A stretch of 64,000 nucleotides of DNA from Methylobacterium sp. GXS13 (GCF_001455965.1 NZ_LKKO01000047.1:164627-228626), one strand, 5' to 3'. Shown: positions 25,917 to 35,122, numbered from the stretch's first letter. Translations and numbers: made by a program. The notes: a model not told the origin generated them from the letters alone.

Positions 25917-27125
25917 ATGGCGAGCGAAGGCAACGGGCGGCTGATCCGGTCGGGTACGCCGGTCTTCCGTCGGACGGCTCTGGCGCTGGCCGCCGCGGGG
26001 TTCTCGACCTTCGCGGTGCTCTACGCCGTGCAGCCGCTGCTGCCGATCTTTTCGGATGAATTCGGTGTCTCGCCGGCCGAGAGCAGCCTTGCGCTGTCCC
26101 TGCCCTGCGGGCTGCTGGCCGTGGCCCTGCTGGTGGTGAGCCCACTCTCGGAGATCTGGGGTCGCAAGCCGGTGATGCTGGCTTCCCTGTTCGCCTCGGC
26201 TTTGCTCACCATCGTGGCTGCCCTGATGCCGAGCTGGCACGGCTTCCTGGTGCTACGGGCGCTGTCCGGGTTGACCGCGAGCGGTCTGCCCGCGGTGGCG
26301 ATGGCCTATCTCGCGGAAGAGATGGACGGGCAGGCGATCGGGTTGTCGATGGGGCTCCTGGTCGGCGGCAACGCGCTGGGGGGCATGTCCGGCCGGTTGA
26401 TCAGCGGCGTGATGGCCGACCATGTGAATTGGCGATTCGGTCTCGCCACGATCGGCGCGTTGGCGCTGGTTGCCGCCCTAGCGTTCTGGCGCGGGCTGCC
26501 TCCCGCACGGAACTTCGTGCCACGCCGGATGGCCTGGCGGGACGTGCCGGGCAGCTTCGGCCACCACTTCCACGATCCTGGACTGCCCTGGCTCTTCGCC
26601 GAAGCATTTCTGCTGATGGGCGGCTTCGTCTGCATCTACAACTATATCGGCTTCCGCCTTCTCGATCCGCCGTTCTCGCTGAGCCAGACGGTGATCGGCC
26701 TGATCTTCTCCGTCTACATCGCCGGCATGGTAAGCAGCCCACTGGCTGGCGAGCTGGCGAGCCGCTTCGGGCGGCGACGGATGCTGTGGCTCGCCACGGG
26801 GCTCGGGCTCGCCGGGATCCTGATGACGGCGGCCGACAACATCCTGCTGATCGTCGGCGGCGTCGTGGTGGTGACGATCGGCTTCTTCGGGGCGCATTCG
26901 GTGGCGAGCAGCTGGGTGGGGCCCCGGGCGGTGCGCGACCGGGCGCAGGCCTCGTCGATCTATCTGTGCCTGTACTATCTCGGCTCGTCCGTGCTCGGCA
27001 CCGCGGGCGGCTGGTTCTTCGCGCATTCCGGCTGGACCGGCGTGGTGCTGTTCGTGGGAGCCCTCTACGGTCTGGCACTCGCCATCGCGATTCGGCTGTC
27101 GCGGCTGGCGCCGCTGACGACCTGA
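25917..27125 (+). CDS. MFS transporter, YnfM-like
   Basis: A 402-residue, 12-helix major facilitator. FSTFAVLYAVQPLLPIFSDEFGVSPAESSLALS at the start and SEIWGRKPVMLASLFAS after helix 2 match the YnfM/YgaY putative drug-efflux group. The open frame runs back to 25125, over the TetR gene in another frame, but codon usage and family start support ATG 25917, downstream of the TetR terminator. It is followed 15 bp later by a methyltransferase with a strong ribosome-binding site, implying an operon. The substrate is unknown. Confidence 0.9.
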   Translation: MASEGNGRLIRSGTPVFRRTALALAAAGFSTFAVLYAVQPLLPIFSDEFGVSPAESSLALSLPCGLLAVALLVVSPLSEIWGRKPVMLASLFASALLTIVAALMPSWHGFLVLRALSGLTASGLPAVAMAYLAEEMDGQAIGLSMGLLVGGNALGGMSGRLISGVMADHVNWRFGLATIGALALVAALAFWRGLPPARNFVPRRMAWRDVPGSFGHHFHDPGLPWLFAEAFLLMGGFVCIYNYIGFRLLDPPFSLSQTVIGLIFSVYIAGMVSSPLAGELASRFGRRRMLWLATGLGLAGILMTAADNILLIVGGVVVVTIGFFGAHSVASSWVGPRAVRDRAQASSIYLCLYYLGSSVLGTAGGWFFAHSGWTGVVLFVGALYGLALAIAIRLSRLAPLTT

Positions 27126-27140
27126 GCGGAGGAAAGACTT

Positions 27141-27908
27141 ATGAGCGCGCGCGACCATTCCGGCCATGTCGTCGACCAGTTCGGCGCGCAGGCGGCAGCC
27201 TACGTGACGAGCGCGGTCCACGCCGCCGGTGCCGACCTCGACCGGATCGGGGCGCTGGTCCGCGGGCTGCCGGACGCGCGCGTGCTCGATCTCGGCTGCG
27301 GCGGCGGGCACGTCGCCTTCGCCGCAGCGGACGCCGGCGCCGCGGTCACGGCCTACGACCTCTCGGACGAGATGCTGGCGGCGGTGACCGTCGAGGCCGG
27401 ACGGCGCGGCCTCGACCGGATCGACACACGCCAGGGCGCCGCCGAGGCCCTGCCCTTCCCGGATGCGGCTTTCGACGCGGTGTTGACCCGCTACAGCGCT
27501 CACCATTGGCGCGACGTCCCGGCCGCCCTCGCGGAGGCGCGGCGGGTTCTGAAGCCGGGGGGCCTGCTGGTGGTTTGCGATATCGTCGCCCCCGAAGAAC
27601 CGCTGCTCGACACGCATCTGCAGGCGGTGGAGCTGCTGCGCGACCCCTCCCACGTGCGTGACTACCGCGTCTCGGAATGGCGCCGCATGCTGGAGACGGC
27701 CGGTTTCGTCCCCGGCGACACTGCCGCGTACCGGCCGCGTATGGAGTTCGCGAGCTGGATCGCCCGGATGCGGACACCGGAGGTCAACACAGCGGCGATC
27801 CGCGCCCTCCAGGCCGCGGCGCCGGTCGAAGTGACCGCACATTTCATGATCGAGGCCGATGGCAGCTTTCTGCTTGATTCCGTGCTGATCGAGGCCCGCG
27901 CGCTGTGA
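27141..27908 (+). CDS. Class I SAM-dependent methyltransferase (UbiE-like)
   Basis: A 255-residue methyltransferase. Motif I is VLDLGCGGGHV (47-57). The acidic end of strand 2 is TAYDLSDEML. ALPFPDAAFDAVLTRYSAHHW covers motifs II/III, and ARRVLKPGGLLVV is motif IV. The AHHW stretch occurs in the YcgJ/UbiE group that acts on small lipophilic substrates. The GGAGGAAAG ribosome-binding site sits 7 bp ahead of ATG 27141. It is co-transcribed with the preceding MFS, so the pair may modify and export one compound; that is inference. It could also be an unrelated housekeeping methylase. Confidence 0.9.
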   Translation: MSARDHSGHVVDQFGAQAAAYVTSAVHAAGADLDRIGALVRGLPDARVLDLGCGGGHVAFAAADAGAAVTAYDLSDEMLAAVTVEAGRRGLDRIDTRQGAAEALPFPDAAFDAVLTRYSAHHWRDVPAALAEARRVLKPGGLLVVCDIVAPEEPLLDTHLQAVELLRDPSHVRDYRVSEWRRMLETAGFVPGDTAAYRPRMEFASWIARMRTPEVNTAAIRALQAAAPVEVTAHFMIEADGSFLLDSVLIEARAL

Positions 27909-28145
27909 AGCGCCGTGCCTGAAGCGTCGTCAGAGGTTTGGCCGTCGAATGGTCCAGGCCCGGGCCCCGAGCGACGTCGCGCGTGATCCGTCAGGAGACC
28001 GAGAGGGCGAACGCCGTCACCCGAGACGAGAGGTTGGAGACCGAGGGGACGCGAGATCGCCGCCTGGCCCTTCGAGGTGGTGGATCTCGACGGCCGCCGC
28101 GTCGACCAGCTGCCGGCGACGCGGCTCGACGAGGCGGAGTCGCCG

Positions 28146-29486
28146 CTACGCCGCCTCACCCGCGAGCCGCCGCTCTGCGCGGTCGCGGCCGATCAGCGGA
28201 AGCAGCCCGGCGAGGTCCGGCCCGTGCTCCAGACCGGTGAGCGCGAGGCGCATCGGCATGAACAGGCCCCTGCCCTTGGCGCCGGTGCGGGTGCGGATTT
28301 CCGTGGTCCAGGCCTTCCAGGTCTCGGGGCCGAACGGCTCCGGCGGCAGGCATTCTCGGGCCGCAGCGATCACGGACTCCTCGGTGATCACCGGTGTGAT
28401 CGGACCGGCTACGACCTGCCACCAGTCCCGCGCCTCCGAGACCCGGCCGAGATTGGGCTGCACGGCACGCCAGAACGCTTCCGCATCCTCAGCGGGGATG
28501 CCGAGATCGGCCAGACGCGGGGCGACCTCCGGATACGGCATGGCATGGACGAGCCTTGCGTTGAGCCCGTCGAGCTCCGTGGGGTCGAACCGGGCCGGTG
28601 CGCGGGAGATCTCGCCGAGCTCCACGAGGCTCGCCAGGGTGTCGAGATCCGGCACCGCCCGCACCGATTCGGCAGAGCCCGTGAGCACTGCCAGCGAGCG
28701 CACGGCCGCCGGCTCGTAGCCGGCCTCGCGCAGGCCACGCAGCGACAGGTGGCCGAGCCGCTTCGACAGCCCTTCCCCGTCCGCGGTGGTGAGCAGGTTG
28801 TGATGGCCGAAGACCGGGACAGTGGCGCCCAGCGCCTCGAAGATCTGCACCTGCACGCCGGTATTGGTGACGTGGTCCTCGCCGCGGATCACGTGGGTGA
28901 TGCCCAGATCGGCATCGTCCACCACCGAGGGCAACGTGTAGAGGTAGCTGCCGTCGGCACGGATCAGCACCGGGTCCGACAGCGACGCGCAATCGACATG
29001 AGCTGGCCCGCGCACGAGGTCGTCCCAGCTCACCGTGCGCGCGTCCAGCAGGAAGCGCCAATGCGGCCGGCGGCCTTCGGCTTCGAGGGCGGCGCGCTCC
29101 TCGGCGGTGAGCTGCAACGCCGCCCGGTCGTAGATCGGCGGCTGGCCGCGGCCGAGCTGGCGCTTGCGCCGTCGCTCCAGCTCCTCCTGGGTCTCATAGC
29201 AGGGATAAAGCCGCCCGGCCGCACGCAGGCGATTGGCCGCCGCGTCGTGCTGGGCCTTGCGGTCGCTCTGGCGGGCGAACAGGTCCGGCTCGATCCCGAG
29301 CCAGGCGAGATCCTCCCGGATCGCCTCGGCGAACGTCTCGGTCGAGCGCTCGGCGTCCGTATCATCCATGCGCAGCAGGAACTGGCCGCCGGTCCGGCGC
29401 GCGAACAGCGCGTTGAGCAAAGCCGGCCTGGCATTGCCGATATGCAGGTAGCCGGTGGGCGAGGGAGCGAAGCGGACGAGCGTCAT
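28146..29486 (-). CDS. gltX: Glutamyl-tRNA synthetase (second-type GltX)
   Basis: A 446-residue class I synthetase. The HIGH motif is HIGN (15-18) after RFAPSPTG. The KMSKS equivalent is EGLSKR (238-243). DDADLGITHVIRGEDHVTNT and the catalytic-core strands are intact. Many alphaproteobacteria carry two gltX genes, one charging tRNA-Glu and the other mostly tRNA-Gln for later amidation; GLSKR in place of KLSKR is often seen in one of the two. I cannot say which this is. ATG 29486 is chosen over 29537 because MTLVRFAPSPTG is the normal start. Confidence 0.93.
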   Translation of the reverse strand: MTLVRFAPSPTGYLHIGNARPALLNALFARRTGGQFLLRMDDTDAERSTETFAEAIREDLAWLGIEPDLFARQSDRKAQHDAAANRLRAAGRLYPCYETQEELERRRKRQLGRGQPPIYDRAALQLTAEERAALEAEGRRPHWRFLLDARTVSWDDLVRGPAHVDCASLSDPVLIRADGSYLYTLPSVVDDADLGITHVIRGEDHVTNTGVQVQIFEALGATVPVFGHHNLLTTADGEGLSKRLGHLSLRGLREAGYEPAAVRSLAVLTGSAESVRAVPDLDTLASLVELGEISRAPARFDPTELDGLNARLVHAMPYPEVAPRLADLGIPAEDAEAFWRAVQPNLGRVSEARDWWQVVAGPITPVITEESVIAAARECLPPEPFGPETWKAWTTEIRTRTGAKGRGLFMPMRLALTGLEHGPDLAGLLPLIGRDRAERRLAGEAA

Positions 29487-29645
29487 GATCCGCTCTGTAA
29501 CCGATCTGCGGCGGTTTTTGCGCGTCCCTTCGCGCATGAGTGGCGCGAACCACCGCAGCCCATGCGCCAGCGCGCTACCCAGGGCTTGGAAAACCCGTCA
29601 GAAGGCCACGCTTGGCGTGGGTCGGCGTGGGTCGGGGTGAGCGGG

Positions 29646-30917
29646 ATGGACGAGAAAGCCGATATCGTGGTGATAGGCGGCGGAATGGTCGGGCTGGCCT
29701 GCGCCATCGCGCTCAAGGATCGCGGCCTCGACGTGGTCCTGTGCGATCCCGGCGAGGCCCGGGCCCGGACCTCCTACGGCAATGCGGGTGTGGTCAGCCG
29801 CGGCTCGATCCTTCCGATGTCGAGCCCCGCCCTGTGGGGCAAGCTTCCGGCCTACCTGCGCAACGCCGACAGTGGTTTGCGCCTGCGCTACACGCATCTG
29901 CCGCGGATCATCCCCTATACGGCACATTTCCTGGCGAGCGCCCGAGCGACGAGCTGGCGCCGTGCCGCCGCCGCTCTGCTGCCCCTGACCAGCGCCGCCT
30001 ACCCGGCCCATGAACGCCTCGCCACCCGGGCCGGCACCAGCGATCGGCTGCAGCGGACCGGCTGGCTCAAGGCCTACCGCACCGACGCCGCCTTCAAGGC
30101 CGCCGCCCTGGAGCGGGAGATTCTGTCCGGGCACGGCGTCGCGTTCGACCTTCTCGATACGGCGGGCATCCGCGATTTGGAGCCGGCGCTGGTGCGCCCC
30201 TACGCGCGGGCGATGCTGCTCACCGAGACCGGCTCGGTGCGCGAGCCCGGGCGCCTGATCGAAGCCTGCGAGGCCCTGTTCGCGGGCCTGGGCGGGCGGC
30301 GTCTGCGCGGCAGCGTCGAACGGCTGACGCCGGTGGCGGATTGCTGGCACGTCGTCCACGAGACGGGGTCGGTCCAGGCTAGGCAGGTGGTCCTGGCGGC
30401 GGGCGCCGCCTCGGGGGCGATCGCCGAGACCCTTGGCTACCGCTTTGCGGTGGCGGCCGAGCGCGGCTATCACCGGCACTACGCCCTGCACCCGGACAGC
30501 CCACCCCTGGCCCGGCCGGTGCTCGATACCGGCGCCGGCTCGATCCTGTCGCCGATGGGTGACCATCGGGTGCGGGTGCTGTCCGGCGTCGAGCTCAACG
30601 CCCGCCACGCCGAACCCGACCACACCCAGATCGAGGCGGCTTCCCGCGAGGCCGCCGAGACCCTGCGGCTGGGTGGGCCCCTCGACAACGAGCCCTGGCT
30701 CGGCTCGCGCCCATCCACGCCCGACGGCATGCCGGTGATCGGCTTGGCGCCCCGGCACAAGGGCCTGCTGTTCGCCTTCGGACACGGTCATATCGGCCTG
30801 TCGACGGGCCCCATCACCGGTGAGATCGTGGCCGACCTCGCCACCGGTCGAATTCCGGCGGTGCCGGTGGCGGCCTTCGCGCCCGAGCGCCTGCTGCGCT
30901 GGCCGCGGTTGGTATGA
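29646..30917 (+). CDS. FAD-dependent oxidoreductase, D-amino-acid dehydrogenase-like
   Basis: A 423-residue DAO-family flavoprotein. The N-terminal dinucleotide-binding motif is VVIGGGMVGLACAIALKDRG. SYGNAGVVS follows, as in DadA, and the C-terminal FAD contacts are RPSTPDGMPVIG and GHGHIGLSTGP. DadA relatives oxidise D-amino acids to 2-oxo acids and pass electrons to quinone. Gly/sarcosine oxidase-like members share this scaffold, so substrate is open. The long open frame upstream is a shadow of gltX; ATG 29646 starts the conserved fold. No partner gene follows on this strand. Confidence 0.88.
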   Translation: MDEKADIVVIGGGMVGLACAIALKDRGLDVVLCDPGEARARTSYGNAGVVSRGSILPMSSPALWGKLPAYLRNADSGLRLRYTHLPRIIPYTAHFLASARATSWRRAAAALLPLTSAAYPAHERLATRAGTSDRLQRTGWLKAYRTDAAFKAAALEREILSGHGVAFDLLDTAGIRDLEPALVRPYARAMLLTETGSVREPGRLIEACEALFAGLGGRRLRGSVERLTPVADCWHVVHETGSVQARQVVLAAGAASGAIAETLGYRFAVAAERGYHRHYALHPDSPPLARPVLDTGAGSILSPMGDHRVRVLSGVELNARHAEPDHTQIEAASREAAETLRLGGPLDNEPWLGSRPSTPDGMPVIGLAPRHKGLLFAFGHGHIGLSTGPITGEIVADLATGRIPAVPVAAFAPERLLRWPRLV

Positions 30918-30920
30918 CGT

Positions 30921-31391
30921 TCAGCGCCAGTCGTAGGGGTTGAAGGGCTCCAACGCGGCCTCGATCCGCCGCAGGATCGCCGGCTGATGCTGGAGATCGG
31001 CCTCGCGGGCGAGTGCCCTGAGAAAGGCCCGGGGGCCGTGTTCGAGGTCTCGGGCCAGGCCGTCGTAGCGTTCGGCTGGCTCGACATGGGGCGGATTGAC
31101 GGTCACGAGGTAATCGAGGCCGCAGGTCGGCCGATCGATACCCAGCCGATAGCAGATCTGCACCCGGGCGAAGGGCTCGCCGGGGCGGCGCACGACCCGG
31201 TAGCCGCCGCGCGTGAAGGCGCCCTCGGTGACGCGCTCGGCATAGGCAAGCGTGCCATCCACCGTGGCGAGGCTGTCCGTATGTCGGCTGCGCACGAGCT
31301 CGATCGCGGCCCGCTCGGTGGGCAGGAACGGCTGTGCGTGCACCCCCGACGTGACCACGGCGGCAACAAGCGCGGGTGCGAGACGTCTCAC
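30921..31391 (-). CDS. Secreted hypothetical protein, coupled to collagen-like lipoprotein
   Basis: A 156-residue protein with a short signal peptide (RRLAPALVAAVVTSGVHAQ, cleavage near HAQ-PF). The mature part has two cysteines (QICYRLGIDRPTCGLDY) and a charged C-terminal half. I do not recognise a family. The start is GTG at 31391, whose bases overlap the upstream stop as GTGA; this overlap indicates translational coupling to the collagen-like gene. It ends only 4 bp from the convergent oxidoreductase stop. The two coupled genes probably act together at the cell envelope. Confidence 0.72.
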   Translation of the reverse strand: MRRLAPALVAAVVTSGVHAQPFLPTERAAIELVRSRHTDSLATVDGTLAYAERVTEGAFTRGGYRVVRRPGEPFARVQICYRLGIDRPTCGLDYLVTVNPPHVEPAERYDGLARDLEHGPRAFLRALAREADLQHQPAILRRIEAALEPFNPYDWR

Positions 31392-31804
31392 GGCTTCCTC
31401 ATGCAGACGGCGACCGGTTTCGCATCCTTGGCGGCCTTGGCGGTCATATCGAGGCAGCCGACCGTGGAGACGCCGTCGGTGACGGTCACGGACGGCACAA
31501 CCGCCATGCCCTGGCAATAGGCACCGATCAGTTCCTCGTCGCGATGGCAGGCCACGTCGAGCCGAACCAGCGTGTTCATCGCCGGCCCCGTCGGTCCGGC
31601 CACGCCCGCCGGACCCCGATCCCCGGCGGGGCCCCGCTCCCCGGTCGCACCGTTGAGGCCCGGCGGCCCCTGCGGACCGGCCGGGCCCTGATCGCCCTTC
31701 GGCCCCGGAGGCCCCGCCCGCCCCGGTTTCGGCGCCTCGCAGCCGGCGAGCGCGAGGGCCATGATCAGTGCAGAGGCAAGCGCGGCGGTCCTCGAAATTC
31801 GCAT
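31388..31804 (-). CDS. Collagen-like lipoprotein
   Basis: A 138-residue predicted lipoprotein. MRISRTAALASALIMALALA is followed by GC, a lipobox (LAGC, lipidated C22). Residues about 28-75 are 16 unbroken Gly-X-Y triplets rich in Pro (GPPGPKGDQGPAGPQ...), followed by a short globular tail with three cysteines (VACHRDEEL, AYCQGM, GCLDM). Gly-X-Y tracts of this kind trimerise as triple helices. ATG 31804 is chosen because it directly begins the signal; the longer frame to 31906 lacks one. It overlaps the next gene by GTGA. Such proteins are sporadic in Methylobacterium-type genomes. Confidence 0.82.
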   Translation of the reverse strand: MRISRTAALASALIMALALAGCEAPKPGRAGPPGPKGDQGPAGPQGPPGLNGATGERGPAGDRGPAGVAGPTGPAMNTLVRLDVACHRDEELIGAYCQGMAVVPSVTVTDGVSTVGCLDMTAKAAKDAKPVAVCMRKP

Positions 31805-32018
31805 ACGGTTCTCCGGCCGGGATGCCACCGACGAAGTGGCGCCGGGGGGCCGGCCGTCAATGACGCCGCCCCGCCGAAACGAACGAGCACCGCCCCACGC
31901 ATGCAATCTACAGTAGAATTAAACGATCGAGTCCGATCTTGCGGATCCGTTTAAGCTTTTCGAAAACGATTAGCCGCAAATCAGCATCGATGCTTGTCTT
32001 CAGACGGCAATTCGAGTC

Positions 32019-32651
32019 ATGGCGCGACCAGTACAAATATTTTTGACATCGACACCGACCTCAAGTTGCCTCTTGGCCCGTTTGCGGCGGGATGCGGGTG
32101 GGGCGGCCGCGGTGGAATTCGCCCTGGTGGCGCTGCCGTTCCTGGCGCTCGTCGGCGCGGTGTTCCAGATCGCGTTTCAGATCTGGGCCACCCAGAATTT
32201 CGATCGCGCTCTTCAGAATGCCGTTCGAACGATCTTCACCGGGCAGTTCCAGCTCGCCAATGCCGGGCAGACCGACGCTGCGACCCTGCTCGCTTCGCTG
32301 AAGACGACGATGTGCGGTAGCGGCAATGCCGTCGTTCCCACGATCTTCAATTGCCAAAGCGTCAAGATCGACGTCGCAACCGCCGGGACGTTCGCCGGGG
32401 CCAGCGCCTCGACGCCCGTGAATGCCACCACGGGGACTTGGAACACCGATTTCGGAACGAACTACGCCTGCGCCAAGCCGGGCACGATCGTGGTCGTGAC
32501 TGCTGCGGTCCAGTTCCCGACCCTGTTCAACCTGATGGGCCTGAACACGAAAAAATTCACCACAGGCGCCGGGGCCGGCTCCAGCCTGCTCACCTCGACG
32601 GCGGTCTTCCGCACCGAGCCCTACCAGAGCGCCGGGGGGAGTCCGTGCTGA
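32019..32651 (+). CDS. TadE-family pseudopilin-like protein 1
   Basis: A 210-residue protein. A basic N-terminus precedes the TadE signature (DAGGAAAVEFALVALPFLALVGAVFQIAFQIW, residues about 25-57), in which Glu after the small residues is the prepilin-type mark. The large secreted C-terminal domain has one cysteine pair (TTMCGS...IFNCQS). TadE-like minor pseudopilins belong to the tight-adherence (Flp pilus) system. It heads a three-gene chain with overlapping ends. The region just upstream (31920-32015) is AT-rich and probably contains the promoter. Confidence 0.85.
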   Translation: MARPVQIFLTSTPTSSCLLARLRRDAGGAAAVEFALVALPFLALVGAVFQIAFQIWATQNFDRALQNAVRTIFTGQFQLANAGQTDAATLLASLKTTMCGSGNAVVPTIFNCQSVKIDVATAGTFAGASASTPVNATTGTWNTDFGTNYACAKPGTIVVVTAAVQFPTLFNLMGLNTKKFTTGAGAGSSLLTSTAVFRTEPYQSAGGSPC

Positions 32652-33292
32652 GGCGCATCCTCCGCAAAGCGGCGCGTCTGCGGCGGGATCGACGCGCCAG
32701 CGCGATCGTCGAATTTGCCGTGATCCTGCCGGTGCTGCTGGCGATCTGGGCCGGCATGACCGAGATCGCCCACGCCATCGACGAGTGGCGCAAACTGACT
32801 CTGCTGGCCCGCACCGTGGCCGATCTGACCGCGCAGGGCGACGCACAAAATCCGATCGACACGACGCTGATGAACGACATCGTCACCTCCGCCGCGAAGG
32901 TGATGCGCCCGTTCGACACGACGAACGTGCAGATCGTGGTCAGTGCGATGGGCGTCGACCTGAAGAAAGCGAATCTGTTTCCGCAGGTCTGCTCCAGCGT
33001 CGCCAACGCCAACGCCAAGCCCCGGGCCCTCGGCACCGCCACCGACCTTGTCGTCCCTGCGGGCTACCAGACCTCGGGCATGCGCTACGTTCTGGCCGAG
33101 GTCAGCATCAGCTACACCCCGATGATCGGCAGTGCGCTGGTGAAGCTGGTCAAGGGCGTCGGCAACCAGATCACCTTCTCCACGGCCGTTCCGTGGCCGA
33201 CCCGCGGCGGCAGTACATACGGTTCGAATACTTACACCGAGGTCATTCTGCCGGACACCACCCAGAAGGCATGCGATGCCCCGACGCTCTGA
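32645..33292 (+). CDS. TadE-family pseudopilin-like protein 2
   Basis: A 215-residue protein starting at GTG 32645, which overlaps the previous stop by 7 bp and follows GGGGGGAG, a strong ribosome-binding site. RRDRRASAIVEFAVILPVLLAIWAGMTEI (residues about 13-41) is the TadE signature helix. The rest is a secreted beta-rich domain with two cysteines (QVCSS, KACDAP). Its stop overlaps the start of the VWA protein by 17 bp. The three genes are therefore translated together. Confidence 0.85.
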   Translation: MLRRILRKAARLRRDRRASAIVEFAVILPVLLAIWAGMTEIAHAIDEWRKLTLLARTVADLTAQGDAQNPIDTTLMNDIVTSAAKVMRPFDTTNVQIVVSAMGVDLKKANLFPQVCSSVANANAKPRALGTATDLVVPAGYQTSGMRYVLAEVSISYTPMIGSALVKLVKGVGNQITFSTAVPWPTRGGSTYGSNTYTEVILPDTTQKACDAPTL

Positions 33293-34994
33293 TCGCACCC
33301 GCCCGCCCGGGTGGTTCGGCTTTGCGCGGGGACGCGGCGGTAACGTCGCGGTCCTGTTCGCCTTCCTTAGCGTGCCGATGCTGATGCTGACAGGCGCAGC
33401 GGTCGATTACGGCTTCGCGACCCGGCTCGAGACCAAGCTGCAGGCTGCGACCGATGCCACGGCGCTGCTCCTGTGCCAAACCCCGCTGACCACCTCGAAT
33501 GCCGACCTCAACCTGCTGGCGCAAACCGCGATGACCGGTGCCATGGGGGCGGGAAACCTCGTGGTCGACCCGTTGGTCATCACCAACAACCCGCGACAGA
33601 TCACTCTGAGAGCCCGCAAGCTCTCCACAGCCTTCTTCGGCAAGTTCACGGGAACGACCCGCATCAATCCCGGATCGGCCGCGCAATGCGCCACGCCCCT
33701 GCCCAAGACCTTCGAGATCGCGCTGGTGCTCGACAATACCGGGTCGATGGCGGCATCGAGCGGCGGACAGTCAAAGCTCCAGGCGGTGCAGACGGCCGCG
33801 ACGAACTTCGTCAACTCCGTTTACACCGACGCGGCTTTCTCCAGCGCGACCCGTATCTCGATCGTGCCGTTCGCCGGCGCCGTGGCGGTCGATCCGTCGA
33901 CCTATCGGTATGCAAGCTGGATCGACCAGAATGCCGTGTCGAGCTACCACTGGACCAACGTGCTTCAGGCTGGCGGGTCCGGGTTCAAGAACCGGTTCGA
34001 CATCTTCAGCAAGCTTCAGGGTGTCTATTCCGGCTGGGGCTGGGGCGGCTGCCTGGAAACGCTGCCTTACCCGCTCAACGTCCAAGACGGAGCACCGGCG
34101 CCATCCAACCGGGATTCTTACTTTTTACCGCTTCTCGCCCCAGACGAGCCCGGCGATGCGAGCACGAGCTATGCGGCCTATTCGATAAACCGGAACACGA
34201 CGTATTACAGCTTCAATAGCTACATCGACGACGACAACGGCAATTGCCCGGCGCTCCCTTACGGGACACCGTTCAACACCGCCGAGGGCCAGGCGTGCAA
34301 ATATGTCCGGCCGCAGAACGCTGCCCCGACTTCGCAGAATTCATCAACCGGCATCCCCAACGGGCCGAATTTCGGGTGCACGACCCAGCCGCTTCTGAGG
34401 CTGACGAACAACACCAGCGCGCTCAAGACACTGATCGGCAAGATGGCGCCGCTGGGGGCGACCAACATCCATGAGGGCTTCATGTGGGGGTGGCGGACCC
34501 TCTCGCCGAAGAGCGTCTTCACCGATACGAACCCGCCCGCGGCCTATGCGTCGAGCGCCGACAGTTCGAACGCGACCACGATCAACAAGATCGTCATCTT
34601 GATGACCGACGGCACGAACAGCTGGACGCCCAATCCGAACTCCCCGAATGGTTCACTCTATTTCGCGGCCGGCTACTTCCAGAACGCCAACGGAAGCAAC
34701 CCGAATCCCCGTCTGCCCAATACCAACCAGAACGTCTCGGACGCGTCCAGCGCCCGTAATGCGCTGGACGCGTTGACCGCGGCCGCCTGCAAGAACGCGA
34801 AAGATGTGAACATCTCGATCTACACGATCGGCTTCAGCGTCCCGTCCGACCCGATCGACTCGGCGGGGCAGACGCTGCTGAGGAACTGTGCCACGAATCC
34901 GGGACAGTTCTACCTGGCCAACAACTCGGACGATCTGATCAAGGCGTTCAGGCAGATCCAGGCGAGCATCGGCGCATTGCGTTTGACGCAGTAG
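33276..34994 (+). CDS. TadG-like protein with VWA domain
   Basis: A 572-residue protein. Residues about 21-46 are a TadE/TadG-type membrane helix (GGNVAVLFAFLSVPMLMLTG). A von Willebrand A domain follows, with the MIDAS motif DNTGSMA (153-159), a second metal-site region (GATNIHEGFMWG) and the C-terminal strand INKIVILMTDGTNS. Between them is a large Asn/Ser/Tyr-rich insertion, about 230-380. VWA-bearing TadG proteins sit at the cell surface and may mediate adhesion. No Flp pilin, TadA ATPase or TadB/C genes are present nearby, so this trio is a satellite of a locus elsewhere or a separate surface system. Confidence 0.87.
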   Translation: MPRRSDRTRPPGWFGFARGRGGNVAVLFAFLSVPMLMLTGAAVDYGFATRLETKLQAATDATALLLCQTPLTTSNADLNLLAQTAMTGAMGAGNLVVDPLVITNNPRQITLRARKLSTAFFGKFTGTTRINPGSAAQCATPLPKTFEIALVLDNTGSMAASSGGQSKLQAVQTAATNFVNSVYTDAAFSSATRISIVPFAGAVAVDPSTYRYASWIDQNAVSSYHWTNVLQAGGSGFKNRFDIFSKLQGVYSGWGWGGCLETLPYPLNVQDGAPAPSNRDSYFLPLLAPDEPGDASTSYAAYSINRNTTYYSFNSYIDDDNGNCPALPYGTPFNTAEGQACKYVRPQNAAPTSQNSSTGIPNGPNFGCTTQPLLRLTNNTSALKTLIGKMAPLGATNIHEGFMWGWRTLSPKSVFTDTNPPAAYASSADSSNATTINKIVILMTDGTNSWTPNPNSPNGSLYFAAGYFQNANGSNPNPRLPNTNQNVSDASSARNALDALTAAACKNAKDVNISIYTIGFSVPSDPIDSAGQTLLRNCATNPGQFYLANNSDDLIKAFRQIQASIGALRLTQ

Positions 34995-35039
34995 ACGACG
35001 CGGCGGGACGATGCTCCGCCGGGGTACCCGCCACATCTT

Positions 35040-35122
35040 TCATTGCGAGCGCAGCGAACCACCCTGAGGCTCCGTCACGTTCGGAGATCGCACCTGTCAC
35101 CAAGCTGAATCGCTCGTAATGA
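35040..35122. repeat. REP-like palindromic repeat, copy 1
   Basis: TCATTGCGAGCG (35040-35051) and CGCTCGTAATGA (35111-35122) are inverted ends of an 83-bp element, in the gap between the TadG-like gene and dksA. It shares the TCATTGCGAGCG...AGCGAA end with copies at 41185-41274 and 54637-54726. Confidence 0.7.

Noticed and set aside
28077..29645. Long plus-strand frame in front of the FAD oxidoreductase
   Set aside because: It is antisense to gltX for most of its length. A coding-like patch (VVDLDGRRVDQLPATRLDEAE) at about 28074-28136 has no start and no recognisable family.
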